Assembly: GCA_964611585.1 (NCBI GenBank)
Contig: CAZTAK010000021.1
Coordinates: forward strand, 1-37,808
Direction: 5' to 3'
Length of the DNA stretch: 37,808 nucleotides
Source of the DNA: CAZTAK01 sp964611585
GTDB lineage: Bacteria > Pseudomonadota > Alphaproteobacteria > SHVP01
In this document: positions 24,944 to 32,369 of the stretch, piece by piece
Layout of the letters: each line of letters opens with the position of its first letter
How positions within the stretch are numbered: position 1 is the stretch's first letter
Made by a program: the position numbers and the translations under genes
The notes under the pieces: generated by a model
Told to the model about the DNA's origin: nothing
Seen by the model: only the letters and a program-made list of their open reading frames with translations
The model's database searches: none

Positions 24944-25534
24944 TCAGGCTGCGGTTGAGTTCGGCGTTGCGGCGGTGGCGCCCTGTTCGCGCAAAGCCCG
25001 TTCGCGGAAGAATTGCGCCCACGCGGTATTGAGGTCGTCGGGGATGGTGAACAGCACCGGCTTTATGTGCCACTGAAGCGCAAATCCTTCCCTCCAGCGA
25101 TCCGCGGTGGCGGGATCCCAGTCGCCACCCAAGGGACCGCGGTTCGGCATCAGGTTGCCGATGTTCTTCAACTGATTGACGATCCGCTTGAAATTTTTCT
25201 CGGCGCTGCCGTCGCCGCCGGCCGCCGCGTCGCGGTCGAACCCTACGAGACTGCTAATCAGGGCATCGACGATCTCGGGCGAGAAATCGAAGCCCACGTC
25301 GACGCCGTCGAAAGAGCCGGAACTTTCGCCGCCGCTACCACTGCCGCTACCGCCGCACCCGTCAACACAGCCGGCCCAGAACCCCGGAATGACGGAACCG
25401 TCGCCGGTCACCGTGGACGGCACCCATTCGGGGTCCTGTCCCCGGGCGGGGGCACCTGCCGTCAAAAGGAGCGTGACAGCCGAAACCGCCAAGAACGACA
25501 GAAACGCAAAACGATTGATTCCGGTCCACTGCAT
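24944..25534 (-). CDS. exported Cys/Gly-rich protein of unknown function
   Basis: A 196-aa protein not recognised. ATG 25534 has GGGAG seven bases upstream. A signal peptide (hydrophobic FLSFLAVSAVTLLLTAGAPA, cleavage near ARG/QDP) is followed by GCVDGCGGSGSGSGGESSGS, with two Cys before a Gly/Ser run, and then a charged helical part (NFKRIVNQLKNIGNLMPNRG, DRWREGFALQWHIKPVLFTI). The same layout, signal peptide then Cys pair then Gly-rich run, occurs in the exported TPR protein at 34721. The stop TGA lies where the TPR frame is already open, overlapping as CTGA, so coupling or a frameshift fusion with the TPR protein is possible. Confidence 0.7.
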   Translation of the reverse strand: MQWTGINRFAFLSFLAVSAVTLLLTAGAPARGQDPEWVPSTVTGDGSVIPGFWAGCVDGCGGSGSGSGGESSGSFDGVDVGFDFSPEIVDALISSLVGFDRDAAAGGDGSAEKNFKRIVNQLKNIGNLMPNRGPLGGDWDPATADRWREGFALQWHIKPVLFTIPDDLNTAWAQFFRERALREQGATAATPNSTAA

Positions 25535-25571
25535 CGCACATCTCCCAATGCGGTCACAGTCACTTGACATT

Positions 25572-25838
25572 CTACACGCGTTCATGATCGGGCCCGAACA
25601 CAATCTCGGCGGAAAGGTGTGTCGCCGAGTGCCGCTGTTCCGCCGGCGGCGGCGCCTGGATGGAGCGTCCGCAGAAGGGCGGCCGCCCCGACGGCGCTTC
25701 GGCCGCTTCGGCGGGCACCGCCAGCACAGGCAGGATGAATGCGACGGCAGCCACCAGTACCGCGAGCCGCAGCCAGAAACCGATTTTGGCGCCAAACTGG
25801 AAGTGCGGAAATCTCGGCATCACCTTCGCCTCCGCCAT
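25572..25838 (-). CDS. small exported or membrane peptide, 88 aa
   Basis: ATG 25838 (GGAGG about ten bases upstream) or ATG 25820 (also with a GGAGG-like site) starts a short protein with a strong hydrophobic segment WLRLAVLVAAVAFILPVLAV followed by PAEAAEA, a likely signal peptidase site. The mature part is about 40 residues, rich in Pro and His, with one Cys (RPPFCGRSIQAPPPAEQRH). No family is recognised. It lies 37 bases upstream of the Cys/Gly-rich gene on the same strand and overlaps a possible 19-aa ORF at its start. It ends in TAG. Confidence 0.55.
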   Translation of the reverse strand: MAEAKVMPRFPHFQFGAKIGFWLRLAVLVAAVAFILPVLAVPAEAAEAPSGRPPFCGRSIQAPPPAEQRHSATHLSAEIVFGPDHERV

Positions 25839-25897
25839 CACTCTGCGGCCTCCGGAAGCCCGGGCGTCAATTCGCCCAGATCGAAACTGGCGATCAT
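25838..25897 (-). CDS. possible 19-aa ORF coupled to the 88-aa gene
   Basis: On the minus strand ATG 25897, preceded by GGAG at a distance of four bases, encodes 19 residues (MIASFDLGELTPGLPEAAE). Its TGA overlaps the ATG of the next gene as TGATG. The good ribosome-binding site and the exact overlap suggest a translated leader that feeds ribosomes to the 88-aa gene. The short length makes chance possible. Confidence 0.3.
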   Translation of the reverse strand: MIASFDLGELTPGLPEAAE

Positions 25898-26004
25898 AGT
25901 TCTCCACGTGCCGCTGGGCCGCTACTGTTCCGTCTCGGCGTGTTGCTGACGCCTCCCGAGCCCGGATTGGCCTTCGAAAGCGCGAGACCACCGCCGAATC
26001 CTAT

Positions 26005-26021
26005 GGTACCGTAGCGGTGCC
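26005..26021. promoter_or_regulatory. imperfect inverted repeat, possible operator
   Basis: GGTACCG and CGGTGCC are separated by TAG (17 bases, six of seven pairs matched). It lies in the divergent region between the exported-protein cluster and the ubiD genes, so a dimeric regulator could bind there. No regulator gene is adjacent, and the site is short. Confidence 0.25.
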
Positions 26022-26214
26022 AATCAGCCGAACGAGGTGGCAAACTGCCGCACCGACCTCAGCTGTAGTGCACGGTTCTTCACCAGTCGCCGCAAGCGGC
26101 TTCTTAATATCGGGGACACACCGGCGAAATCGTGCGAACGCGGCATTGCACAGCAGGTTGCCGCCTGCGGTTGTTTCGCTACTCCGGTTCGCCACGCGAC
26201 CTATCAGAGATCGA

Positions 26215-26235
26215 CGCGCCCCGGGCGCGGTTTTT
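26215..26235 (+). terminator. intrinsic terminator-like hairpin in the ubiD leader
   Basis: CGCGCC (26215-26220), loop CCG and GGCGCG (26224-26229) form a perfect six-base GC stem, followed by G and five T (26231-26235). This is a standard Rho-independent terminator shape on the plus strand. It stands only 24 bases before the first ubiD ATG with the same orientation, so it could end a short leader RNA and act as an attenuator. Confidence 0.5.
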
Positions 26236-26259
26236 GGCACGACCAGCAACGAGGACCGA

Positions 26260-27732
26260 ATGGCCTACTACGACCTGCGAGAATTCATGGATGCCTGCGA
26301 CAAGGCGGGCGAGATGGTGACCATCGACCGCGAGGTCGACTGGAACCTCGAAGCCGGCGCCATTTCGCGGCGAATTTGCGAAATCGGTGCGCCGATGGCG
26401 TTCATGCCCAAAGTGCGCGGCGTCAAGAATGGCGCCAGCATTCTCGGATCGCCGCTCAGTAAAGGCTGGCAGGCCGATTTTTCCCGTATCGCGCTCGCCC
26501 TCAATCTACCGCCCGAAACGACCTACGAAGCGTTGATGGAAGAATTCGTCCAGCGCATGGCACACCCGGTGCGGCCGCTCCAGGTCAAGGAAGGCCCGTG
26601 CAAAGAGAACATCATCACCGGCAAGGACGTGAATTTGTTCACCTTTCCGGCCCCGTATCTGCACGAGGGCGACGGCGGAAGGTACATCGACACGTTCGGC
26701 GTCACTGCATGCAGGGACCCCGACAGCGATTGGGTCAACTGGGGCGTCTATCGCCACATGATCCACAACAAGGCGACCATGGGCGGGATCGTCAATCCCT
26801 ACCAGCACGTCGGCATGATCTACTATCAAAAGTACGAAGCGCGCGGCAACGAAATGCCGTTTGCGATCTTCTTCGGCGGCTGTCCGACTTCGTCGATGGT
26901 CGGCTCGATGACGGTTCCGGCGGGCGTCAGCGAAGCCGAAGTGGCGGGCGGACTGCGCCGCGAGCCTTTGGCCCTGGTCAAGTGCGAGAGCAACGATCTG
27001 CTGGTGCCGGCGACGGCGGAGATTGTCATCGAAGGCCATGTGCGGCCCTATGAACGCTGGGATGAAGGCCCCTTCGGCGAGGCCACCGGCTACCGCGCCA
27101 GCCCGCGTATGCCGCGGCCCGTGTTCCGGGTCGATTGCATCACCCACCGCGACAATCCGATCATGCCGATCAGTTGCGCCGGAACCGACCTCGACGAATG
27201 CGAAATTCTGCTGGGCGTCTTTAGCCTCACCAGCGGCGCGCGGCGCGAGCTCAAAGAGGCGGGTCTGCCGGTGCGGACCGTCTATTCGCCGCCGGGCCTC
27301 AAGTTCTCGCTATTGATCGTGGCCGTGGAAAAAGGGCACCCGGGAATCGCCGATCGCGTCGTCAGTGTTATCCGCGGCAGCAAGATGGCGGTGCGTTTTC
27401 AATACATGATGGTGGTCGAGGAAGACGTGGACGCGACAAACTTCACCGAGGCGTTGCACGCCTGCATGACCAAGTGCCATCCGGTGAACGGTATCCAGGT
27501 ATTCGATCTCTCGCCGGGATCGCCGTTGACGCCGTTCCTCGACCTTCACGACAAGATGCACTCGCGCGGTGCCAGCATCACGCTCGACGGGACGACGCCG
27601 CCGGAGTGGACGTCCGATGGGGATCGTCCGCGGCGGGCATCATTCGAGCATGCCTTTCCGGACGCCCTTCGCGCGAAAGTGCTGGAGAACTGGGAATCGA
27701 ATTACGGTCTGCCCGCGGAAGGCGGACGCTAA
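26260..27732 (+). CDS. UbiD-family (prFMN-dependent) decarboxylase, copy 1
   Basis: ATG 26260 with GAGG six bases upstream gives 490 aa, the usual UbiD length. These cytoplasmic enzymes reversibly decarboxylate aromatic or unsaturated acids using prenylated FMN made by UbiX, and Mn/K ions. Recalling Aspergillus Fdc1, all known cofactor and catalytic residues align without a gap: Asn160, His183 and Glu225 (metal ligands; Fdc1 168, 191, 233), Arg165 (173), and Glu269 and Glu274 in EGPFGE (277, 282). It should thus be active. Substrate is unknown; ubiquinone synthesis UbiD is less likely because two tandem copies lie among accessory genes. No ubiX is in the window. It ends in TAA, 29 bases before copy 2. 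Confidence 0.9.
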   Translation: MAYYDLREFMDACDKAGEMVTIDREVDWNLEAGAISRRICEIGAPMAFMPKVRGVKNGASILGSPLSKGWQADFSRIALALNLPPETTYEALMEEFVQRMAHPVRPLQVKEGPCKENIITGKDVNLFTFPAPYLHEGDGGRYIDTFGVTACRDPDSDWVNWGVYRHMIHNKATMGGIVNPYQHVGMIYYQKYEARGNEMPFAIFFGGCPTSSMVGSMTVPAGVSEAEVAGGLRREPLALVKCESNDLLVPATAEIVIEGHVRPYERWDEGPFGEATGYRASPRMPRPVFRVDCITHRDNPIMPISCAGTDLDECEILLGVFSLTSGARRELKEAGLPVRTVYSPPGLKFSLLIVAVEKGHPGIADRVVSVIRGSKMAVRFQYMMVVEEDVDATNFTEALHACMTKCHPVNGIQVFDLSPGSPLTPFLDLHDKMHSRGASITLDGTTPPEWTSDGDRPRRASFEHAFPDALRAKVLENWESNYGLPAEGGR

Positions 27733-27761
27733 CAAAAAAATACAACAAGGAAACTGCACGC

Positions 27762-29240
27762 GTGGCGTATTACGATTTGCGAGAGTTCATGGAAGCCTGC
27801 GACAAGGCAGGCGAGATGGTGACGATCGACCAGGAGATCGACTGGAATCTCGAAGCCGGTGCCATTTCGCGGCGGATTTGCGAAATCGGTGCGCCGATGG
27901 CGTTCATGCCGAAGGTGCGCGACGTCAAGAACGGCGCCAGCCTCCTCGGTTCGCCGTTGAGCAGAGGCTGGCGGACGGATTTTTCACGCCTTGCCATCGC
28001 CCTCCAACTCGATCCCGAGGCCTCCTACCACACGTTGATGGAAGAAATTGTTTCCCGCATGGCGAACCCGATTCGGCCGCTCCAGGTCAAAGACGGCCCG
28101 TGCAAGGAAAACATCCTTACCGGCACTGACATCAACCTGTTCGAATTCCCCGCTCCCTACCTGCACGAAGGCGACGGTGGGCGCTACTTCGATACTTTCG
28201 GCGTGACGGTTACCAAGGACCCCGACAGCGACTGGGCTAACTGGGGCGTTTACCGCCACATGATTCACAAGAAGTCGATCCTCGGCGGCATCGTCAATCC
28301 GTTCCAGCATGTCGGCATGATCTATTACCAGCGCTACGAAGCGCGCGGCAACGACATGCCGTTTGCGATCTTTTTTGGCGGCTGCCCGACCTCGGCGATG
28401 ATCGGATCGATGAGCGTACCGGCCGGCGTCAGCGAGGCGGAAATCGCCGGCGGCCTACGCCGCGAACCCTTGCCCCTGGTCAAATGCGAGAGCAACGATC
28501 TGCTGGTGCCGGCAACGTCGGAGCTGGTGATCGAGGGCCATGTCCGGCCGCACGAACGCTGGGACGAAGGCCCGTTCGGCGAGGCCACCGGCTACCGCGC
28601 CAGCCCGCGAATGCCCAGGCCCGTTTTCCGGGTCGATTGCATTACCCACCGCGACGCACCGATTCTGTCGATCAGTTGCGCCGGCACCGATCTCGACGAG
28701 AACGAAATCATTCATAGCGTGTTCAGCAAGACCAGCGGCGTCCGCCGCGAATTGCTGGATGCGAAAGTTCCGATCAAAGGCGTGTTCGCGCCGCCCGGCC
28801 TCAAGGGAGCGCTGTTGATGGTGTCAGTCGAAAAGGGCCATCCAGGCATCGCCGACCGCGTCACCTCGGCTGTGCGCTCGACCAAAACCGGCGTCTTTTT
28901 TCAGTATTTGATGGTGGTGGAAGACGACATTGACGCCACCAATTACCTCGAAGTTCTGCATGCGGCGATGACGAAGACCCATCCGGAGAACGGGATTCAG
29001 GTATTCGGACTGGGGCCGGGGCATCCGCTGATTCCGTTCCTGGATCTGCACGACAAGATGCATGCCCGCGGCGCCTCGATCACGTTCGATGCGACCGAGG
29101 CGCCATCATCGCAATCAAATGACGAAGCCCCGCGGCGCGGATCGTTTACGCAGGCCTTCCCGACCGCTCTTCAGTCGCAGGTTCTCGCCAACTGGGAAAC
29201 GCAATACGGCTTGCCGGCGGCGTCAGGGAAGCTGCGCTAA
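27762..29240 (+). CDS. UbiD-family (prFMN-dependent) decarboxylase, copy 2
   Basis: A close paralogue of the gene before it, collinear over its whole length (492 aa). It starts with GTG 27762 (AAGGA ten bases upstream), giving the same N-terminus AYYDLREFM as copy 1. The active-site set is again complete at the same numbers (Asn160, Arg165, His183, Glu225, Glu269, Glu274). Differences cluster in the substrate-facing and C-terminal parts, for example SISCAGTDLDENEI against PISCAGTDLDECEI and a different tail. Tandem UbiD copies may form a hetero-oligomer or handle different substrates. It ends in TAA, 38 bases from the convergent histidine kinase gene. Confidence 0.9.
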   Translation: MAYYDLREFMEACDKAGEMVTIDQEIDWNLEAGAISRRICEIGAPMAFMPKVRDVKNGASLLGSPLSRGWRTDFSRLAIALQLDPEASYHTLMEEIVSRMANPIRPLQVKDGPCKENILTGTDINLFEFPAPYLHEGDGGRYFDTFGVTVTKDPDSDWANWGVYRHMIHKKSILGGIVNPFQHVGMIYYQRYEARGNDMPFAIFFGGCPTSAMIGSMSVPAGVSEAEIAGGLRREPLPLVKCESNDLLVPATSELVIEGHVRPHERWDEGPFGEATGYRASPRMPRPVFRVDCITHRDAPILSISCAGTDLDENEIIHSVFSKTSGVRRELLDAKVPIKGVFAPPGLKGALLMVSVEKGHPGIADRVTSAVRSTKTGVFFQYLMVVEDDIDATNYLEVLHAAMTKTHPENGIQVFGLGPGHPLIPFLDLHDKMHARGASITFDATEAPSSQSNDEAPRRGSFTQAFPTALQSQVLANWETQYGLPAASGKLR

Positions 29241-29278
29241 GGACGAAATTCGGGACGGCCACCGGCCCGGGTATCTGA

Positions 29279-31285
29279 CTAGCCGTCGCCGTCAAGGGCG
29301 ACCCGGATCGCGTCGGCAAGATCGCCTTTGGAAAATGGCTTCCGAAGCTGCGGGACCGAATCCCCCGCCCCGCCATTGCTGTTTGTGGTCCGATCTTCGT
29401 AGCCGCTCATAAACAGAATCTTGATGTCCGAGCGCAGGTCGCGTGCGGCTACCGCCAACTGCCGCCCGCCCAGCCCCCCCGGCATGACCAGATCGGTGAG
29501 CAGGAGATCGACGGCGGTGCCATCGTTGAGGATCGACAGTGCCTCGTCGCCGTTCCCGGCGGCGATCACCTTGTAACCCAGTTCCGTCAACAGGGCGGCG
29601 GCCCGTTCCCGGAAGCGGTCGAAATCTTCGACTAGGAGCACTGTTTCGACGCCGCGACGGTTGTGCTCGACCACTGGCAACGGTTCATGGACCTCGTCCG
29701 TCGCCCGTGGAAAATAGAGGTCGATCGTCGTGCCGCGGCCCACCTCGCTGTCGATGGCAAGATCCCCGTTCGACTGCTTCACGAACCCGTAAACCATGCT
29801 GAGACCGAGCCCGGTGCCGGCGCCGGGGCCCTTGGTAGTGAAAAACGGCTCGATCACCTTGTCGATGTTCTCGCGCGGAATACCGGTGCCGGTATCGGCA
29901 ACGCGAACGCGCACATAGTCGCCTGCGGCGAGTTCCGGCAGCGGCGCAGCGCCGGAATCCCGGAAGGAAGCGTTTTCGGCTTCGATAGCCAGTTTTCCGC
30001 CCGAGGGCATTGCGTCGCGCGCGTTAATGGCAAGATTGAGCAACGAGTTTTCAAGTTGAGTCGGATCGACCCGCGTCGCGTACAGATCGTTGGGCACGGT
30101 CAAATCGATTTCAACGTGTTCCCCGAGCGTGCGGCGCAAAAGCGCAACGGTTCGTTGCAGAAACATGGTGGCGTCGATCGGCTTGGGGTTGAGCGGCTGC
30201 TGGCGCGAAAATGCTAGTAAATGCTGGGTCAATTCAGAAGCGGATTTCACTGCGCCGAGCGCCTCTGTCACGAGTTCCTCCCTTTCCGCGCCGGTCGCGT
30301 CCCTGAGTTCGTCAAGGTCCATCGTCAACAGCCCGAGCAGGTTGTTGAAATCATGCGCGACCCCGCCGGTGAGCTGGCCGATCGCTTCGAGCTTGTAAGC
30401 CTGCCGCAGGCGCTGCTCGGCCTCGCGCCGTCCGGTAAAATCGGCATCGAGAACGAAATACCCCAGGACCTCACCGTCTTCGCCCGTGTGCGGAACGTAG
30501 GTCGAGTGGACATAGCGCGCGCACCCGTATCTGAACGGCAATTTGGATTCCACGTTGGAAGCTTCACCCGACAATGCGCTCTGCATATTGCCCTTGCGGA
30601 TTTCGTAAACCGCGTCGCCAAGAATGTCTTGAGTTTGCTGCCCGACGATTTGCTCGCGCGGTATCTCAAACCAGTCTGCGTAGGTCTCGTTGCAGAAGAC
30701 ATATCGCTCGTCGCGGTTGACGTAAGCGATCAGGACCGGCAGGGCGTCGGTAACGAGACGGAATCGTTCCTCGCTTTCGCGCAGCGCGTCGTCGCGTCGC
30801 TTGCGCTCGGTGATGTCGCGGACGGTCCCGACGAATTGCCGTCCTGTGCGGCTCGGCATCTCCCCCACCGAAAGTTCCATCGAAAACACCGTGCCGTCCT
30901 TGCGCCGTCCCACCAGTTCGCGGCTGGCAACGCCGATAATCCTGGCTTTGCCGGTGCGGAGATAATCCTGAATATGCGTAGGGTGCGCCGACTGCTCCGG
31001 CTCGGGCATCAGGATGCTGATGGTCTTGCCCAGCACCTCGCCCAATGCATACCCGAACATCCTCTCCGCCGCGGGATTGAACGACAGGATCAGGCCAGCC
31101 TCGTCGATGACGATCAGGGCATCGACGACGTTGTCAGACAGGGCCTGGAGGCGTTGCTCGAGGAACCGGATACGCGATTCGCTATCGCCCGCCGCCTCGA
31201 CGTGTCCTGTATTCCCCCCGGCTTTATCCACGGCGTTCCTCGATGACTCGGCAGGCGTGCACTGGGCGCGCATCTGTACGGACAA
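29279..31285 (-). CDS. hybrid PAS sensor histidine kinase (FixL-like)
   Basis: A 668-aa kinase without membrane segments, so cytosolic. Order: coiled-coil-like start, PAS1 (about 45-160), PAS2 (about 170-290), HisKA with phosphorylated His311 in GGVAHDFNNLLG, HATPase_c with Asn421, DTGTGIP (464-470) and TGLGLSMVYGF, then a receiver domain (VLLVEDFDR from about 549) with Asp598 in LLLTDLVMPGG. PAS1 resembles the haem PAS of FixL: LMPEPEQSAH puts His101 where FixL has its haem ligand, followed by RIIG and GRRKDGT. It may sense oxygen. TTG 31285 has GGGAG upstream; ATG 31273 is the alternative. It lies between the ubiD pair and the bicupin genes. Confidence 0.9.
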   Translation of the reverse strand: MSVQMRAQCTPAESSRNAVDKAGGNTGHVEAAGDSESRIRFLEQRLQALSDNVVDALIVIDEAGLILSFNPAAERMFGYALGEVLGKTISILMPEPEQSAHPTHIQDYLRTGKARIIGVASRELVGRRKDGTVFSMELSVGEMPSRTGRQFVGTVRDITERKRRDDALRESEERFRLVTDALPVLIAYVNRDERYVFCNETYADWFEIPREQIVGQQTQDILGDAVYEIRKGNMQSALSGEASNVESKLPFRYGCARYVHSTYVPHTGEDGEVLGYFVLDADFTGRREAEQRLRQAYKLEAIGQLTGGVAHDFNNLLGLLTMDLDELRDATGAEREELVTEALGAVKSASELTQHLLAFSRQQPLNPKPIDATMFLQRTVALLRRTLGEHVEIDLTVPNDLYATRVDPTQLENSLLNLAINARDAMPSGGKLAIEAENASFRDSGAAPLPELAAGDYVRVRVADTGTGIPRENIDKVIEPFFTTKGPGAGTGLGLSMVYGFVKQSNGDLAIDSEVGRGTTIDLYFPRATDEVHEPLPVVEHNRRGVETVLLVEDFDRFRERAAALLTELGYKVIAAGNGDEALSILNDGTAVDLLLTDLVMPGGLGGRQLAVAARDLRSDIKILFMSGYEDRTTNSNGGAGDSVPQLRKPFSKGDLADAIRVALDGDG

Positions 31286-31354
31286 GAAGGCTCCCGGCCA
31301 CGCCGGCGATCCTCACGAGCCTTGCATCCGACCAAATCGCGCGCCCCCGACCCC

Positions 31355-31383
31355 GATATATAGGGCGACCGGAATGTGCACAA
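31355..31383 (-). promoter_or_regulatory. possible promoter of the histidine kinase gene
   Basis: On the minus strand TTGTGC (31383-31378) is followed after 17 bases by TATATC (31360-31355), in a local AT-rich patch. The start of transcription would lie about 60 bases before the kinase start codon. Box matches are moderate. Confidence 0.35.
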
Positions 31384-31414
31384 GGCGCGCAAACGCGGCC
31401 GGGCGGCACCGGAC

Positions 31415-31433
31415 GGGGGCGAGCGCCGCCCCC
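31415..31433 (-). terminator. hairpin at the end of the bicupin genes
   Basis: GGGGGC and GCCCCC (six pairs, seven-base loop) lie directly at the stop codon of the last bicupin gene. There is no T run afterwards, so this would be a weak or Rho-assisted terminator, or only a 3' stabilising structure. Confidence 0.3.
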
Positions 31434-32284
31434 TAATAGGGCTCGCTACCCCGCCATTCTTCTGTGCCGAGCTCGGCGATCTCGGGCGGCAAGCTCGGCG
31501 TATAGGCGGGACTGAACGTGAACTGCACCTCGTCCTCCGACCACTCGTTGACCAGAGGGCCGCCGCGAATACGGAACAAGGCGACCGAGCCCGTGAGCGA
31601 TCCGAACGGCCCGTGACGGATGCCGGGGGGTCGCCAATAGTAGGCGCCTGGCCGCCTGAGACCAACATGCCCCGCTATTTCTCCCGAGATCACGAAACTT
31701 TCCTCGACGACGTCGTGAGTCTCCTGCGGGCCCTTCCAGCCATCGGGCACGCAGTGCGGCGTGGTGCAAAACAGGAAGGTCGTCTCCTTGGTTCGCGGAT
31801 GCGTCCACAGGCTTTTCCGGCCTGCCTTCATGTGCCGGAGGTTGGGATCGAAGCCGCCCACTTCCCATTCTTGGGCCACGGTATCGACGAACGCCACGAG
31901 AAGCGATTCGTCGAAGCCTTCTTTCGACTCAGGCGGCAATCGGCTGGGCGTCCCGGAAAAAAAGGAAAGCGCGACGGCGCCCGATTCGGAGGTGGCAGAT
32001 TCGCGGGCAAACCCGGCCGGAAGGTAGGCGTAGCAATTCTTGCGATAGGCGGTGCCGTTGATTTCGAGTTCGCCGTCGAGAACGAAGATTTCTTCGTCGG
32101 CGGCGAGCCGCTCGGGCGCCTCGCTCGCCCAGCCCCCGGGATAGCGCAGGACCAGACTCGAATCGCCGTTATCCTTGTCGATGCTGAGAGTCTTGACCTC
32201 GACATCGAGCCGCGTCCCGCCATAGAGCCCGCGCTTCCAGGGCAGGACTTGGGCCTGAATGAATTCGGTATGTGGTCGTGCCAT
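31433..32284 (-). CDS. bicupin protein 1 (DUF4437/ChrR-like)
   Basis: One of three tandem paralogues. ATG 32284 has GGGAGG upstream and gives 283 aa beginning ARPHTEFIQAQVLPWKRGLY. The N-terminal cupin half has DEEIFVLDGELEI and CYAYLPAGFA but no histidine pair; the C-terminal half has HDVVEESFVISGEIAG and GAYYWRPPGIRHGPFGS, which give plausible metal-binding His and Glu residues. It looks like the DUF4437/ChrR-like cupins by memory, not by search. Reaction unknown. No signal peptide, so cytosolic. Last of the three genes; ends in Tyr-TAG. Confidence 0.8.
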   Translation of the reverse strand: MARPHTEFIQAQVLPWKRGLYGGTRLDVEVKTLSIDKDNGDSSLVLRYPGGWASEAPERLAADEEIFVLDGELEINGTAYRKNCYAYLPAGFARESATSESGAVALSFFSGTPSRLPPESKEGFDESLLVAFVDTVAQEWEVGGFDPNLRHMKAGRKSLWTHPRTKETTFLFCTTPHCVPDGWKGPQETHDVVEESFVISGEIAGHVGLRRPGAYYWRPPGIRHGPFGSLTGSVALFRIRGGPLVNEWSEDEVQFTFSPAYTPSLPPEIAELGTEEWRGSEPY

Positions 32285-32369
32285 ATCTGTCTTCCCTCCC
32301 GCGATGGCTGAGCACCGCCCTGGATTGCCGGGTTGCGCAGCCGAACCCGGCGAAAGCCCGCGCCGATCG

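Larger units (their letters stand above)
25898..26259. other. divergent control region between exported-protein cluster and ubiD genes
   Basis: About 360 bases without a gene. It holds an imperfect inverted repeat (26005-26021), small GC hairpins near 26089-26100, and a terminator-like hairpin with a T run (26215-26235) shortly before the first ubiD start. The plus-strand frame of the first UbiD protein is open back to 26017, but the extension is poor in coding signs. No clear -35/-10 pair was found for either direction. Confidence 0.45.

Noticed and set aside
26017..26259. N-terminal extension of the first UbiD protein by 81 codons
   Set aside because: Copy 2 begins at the same residue as the ATG at 26260, that ATG has a good ribosome-binding site, and the extension crosses a terminator-like hairpin.
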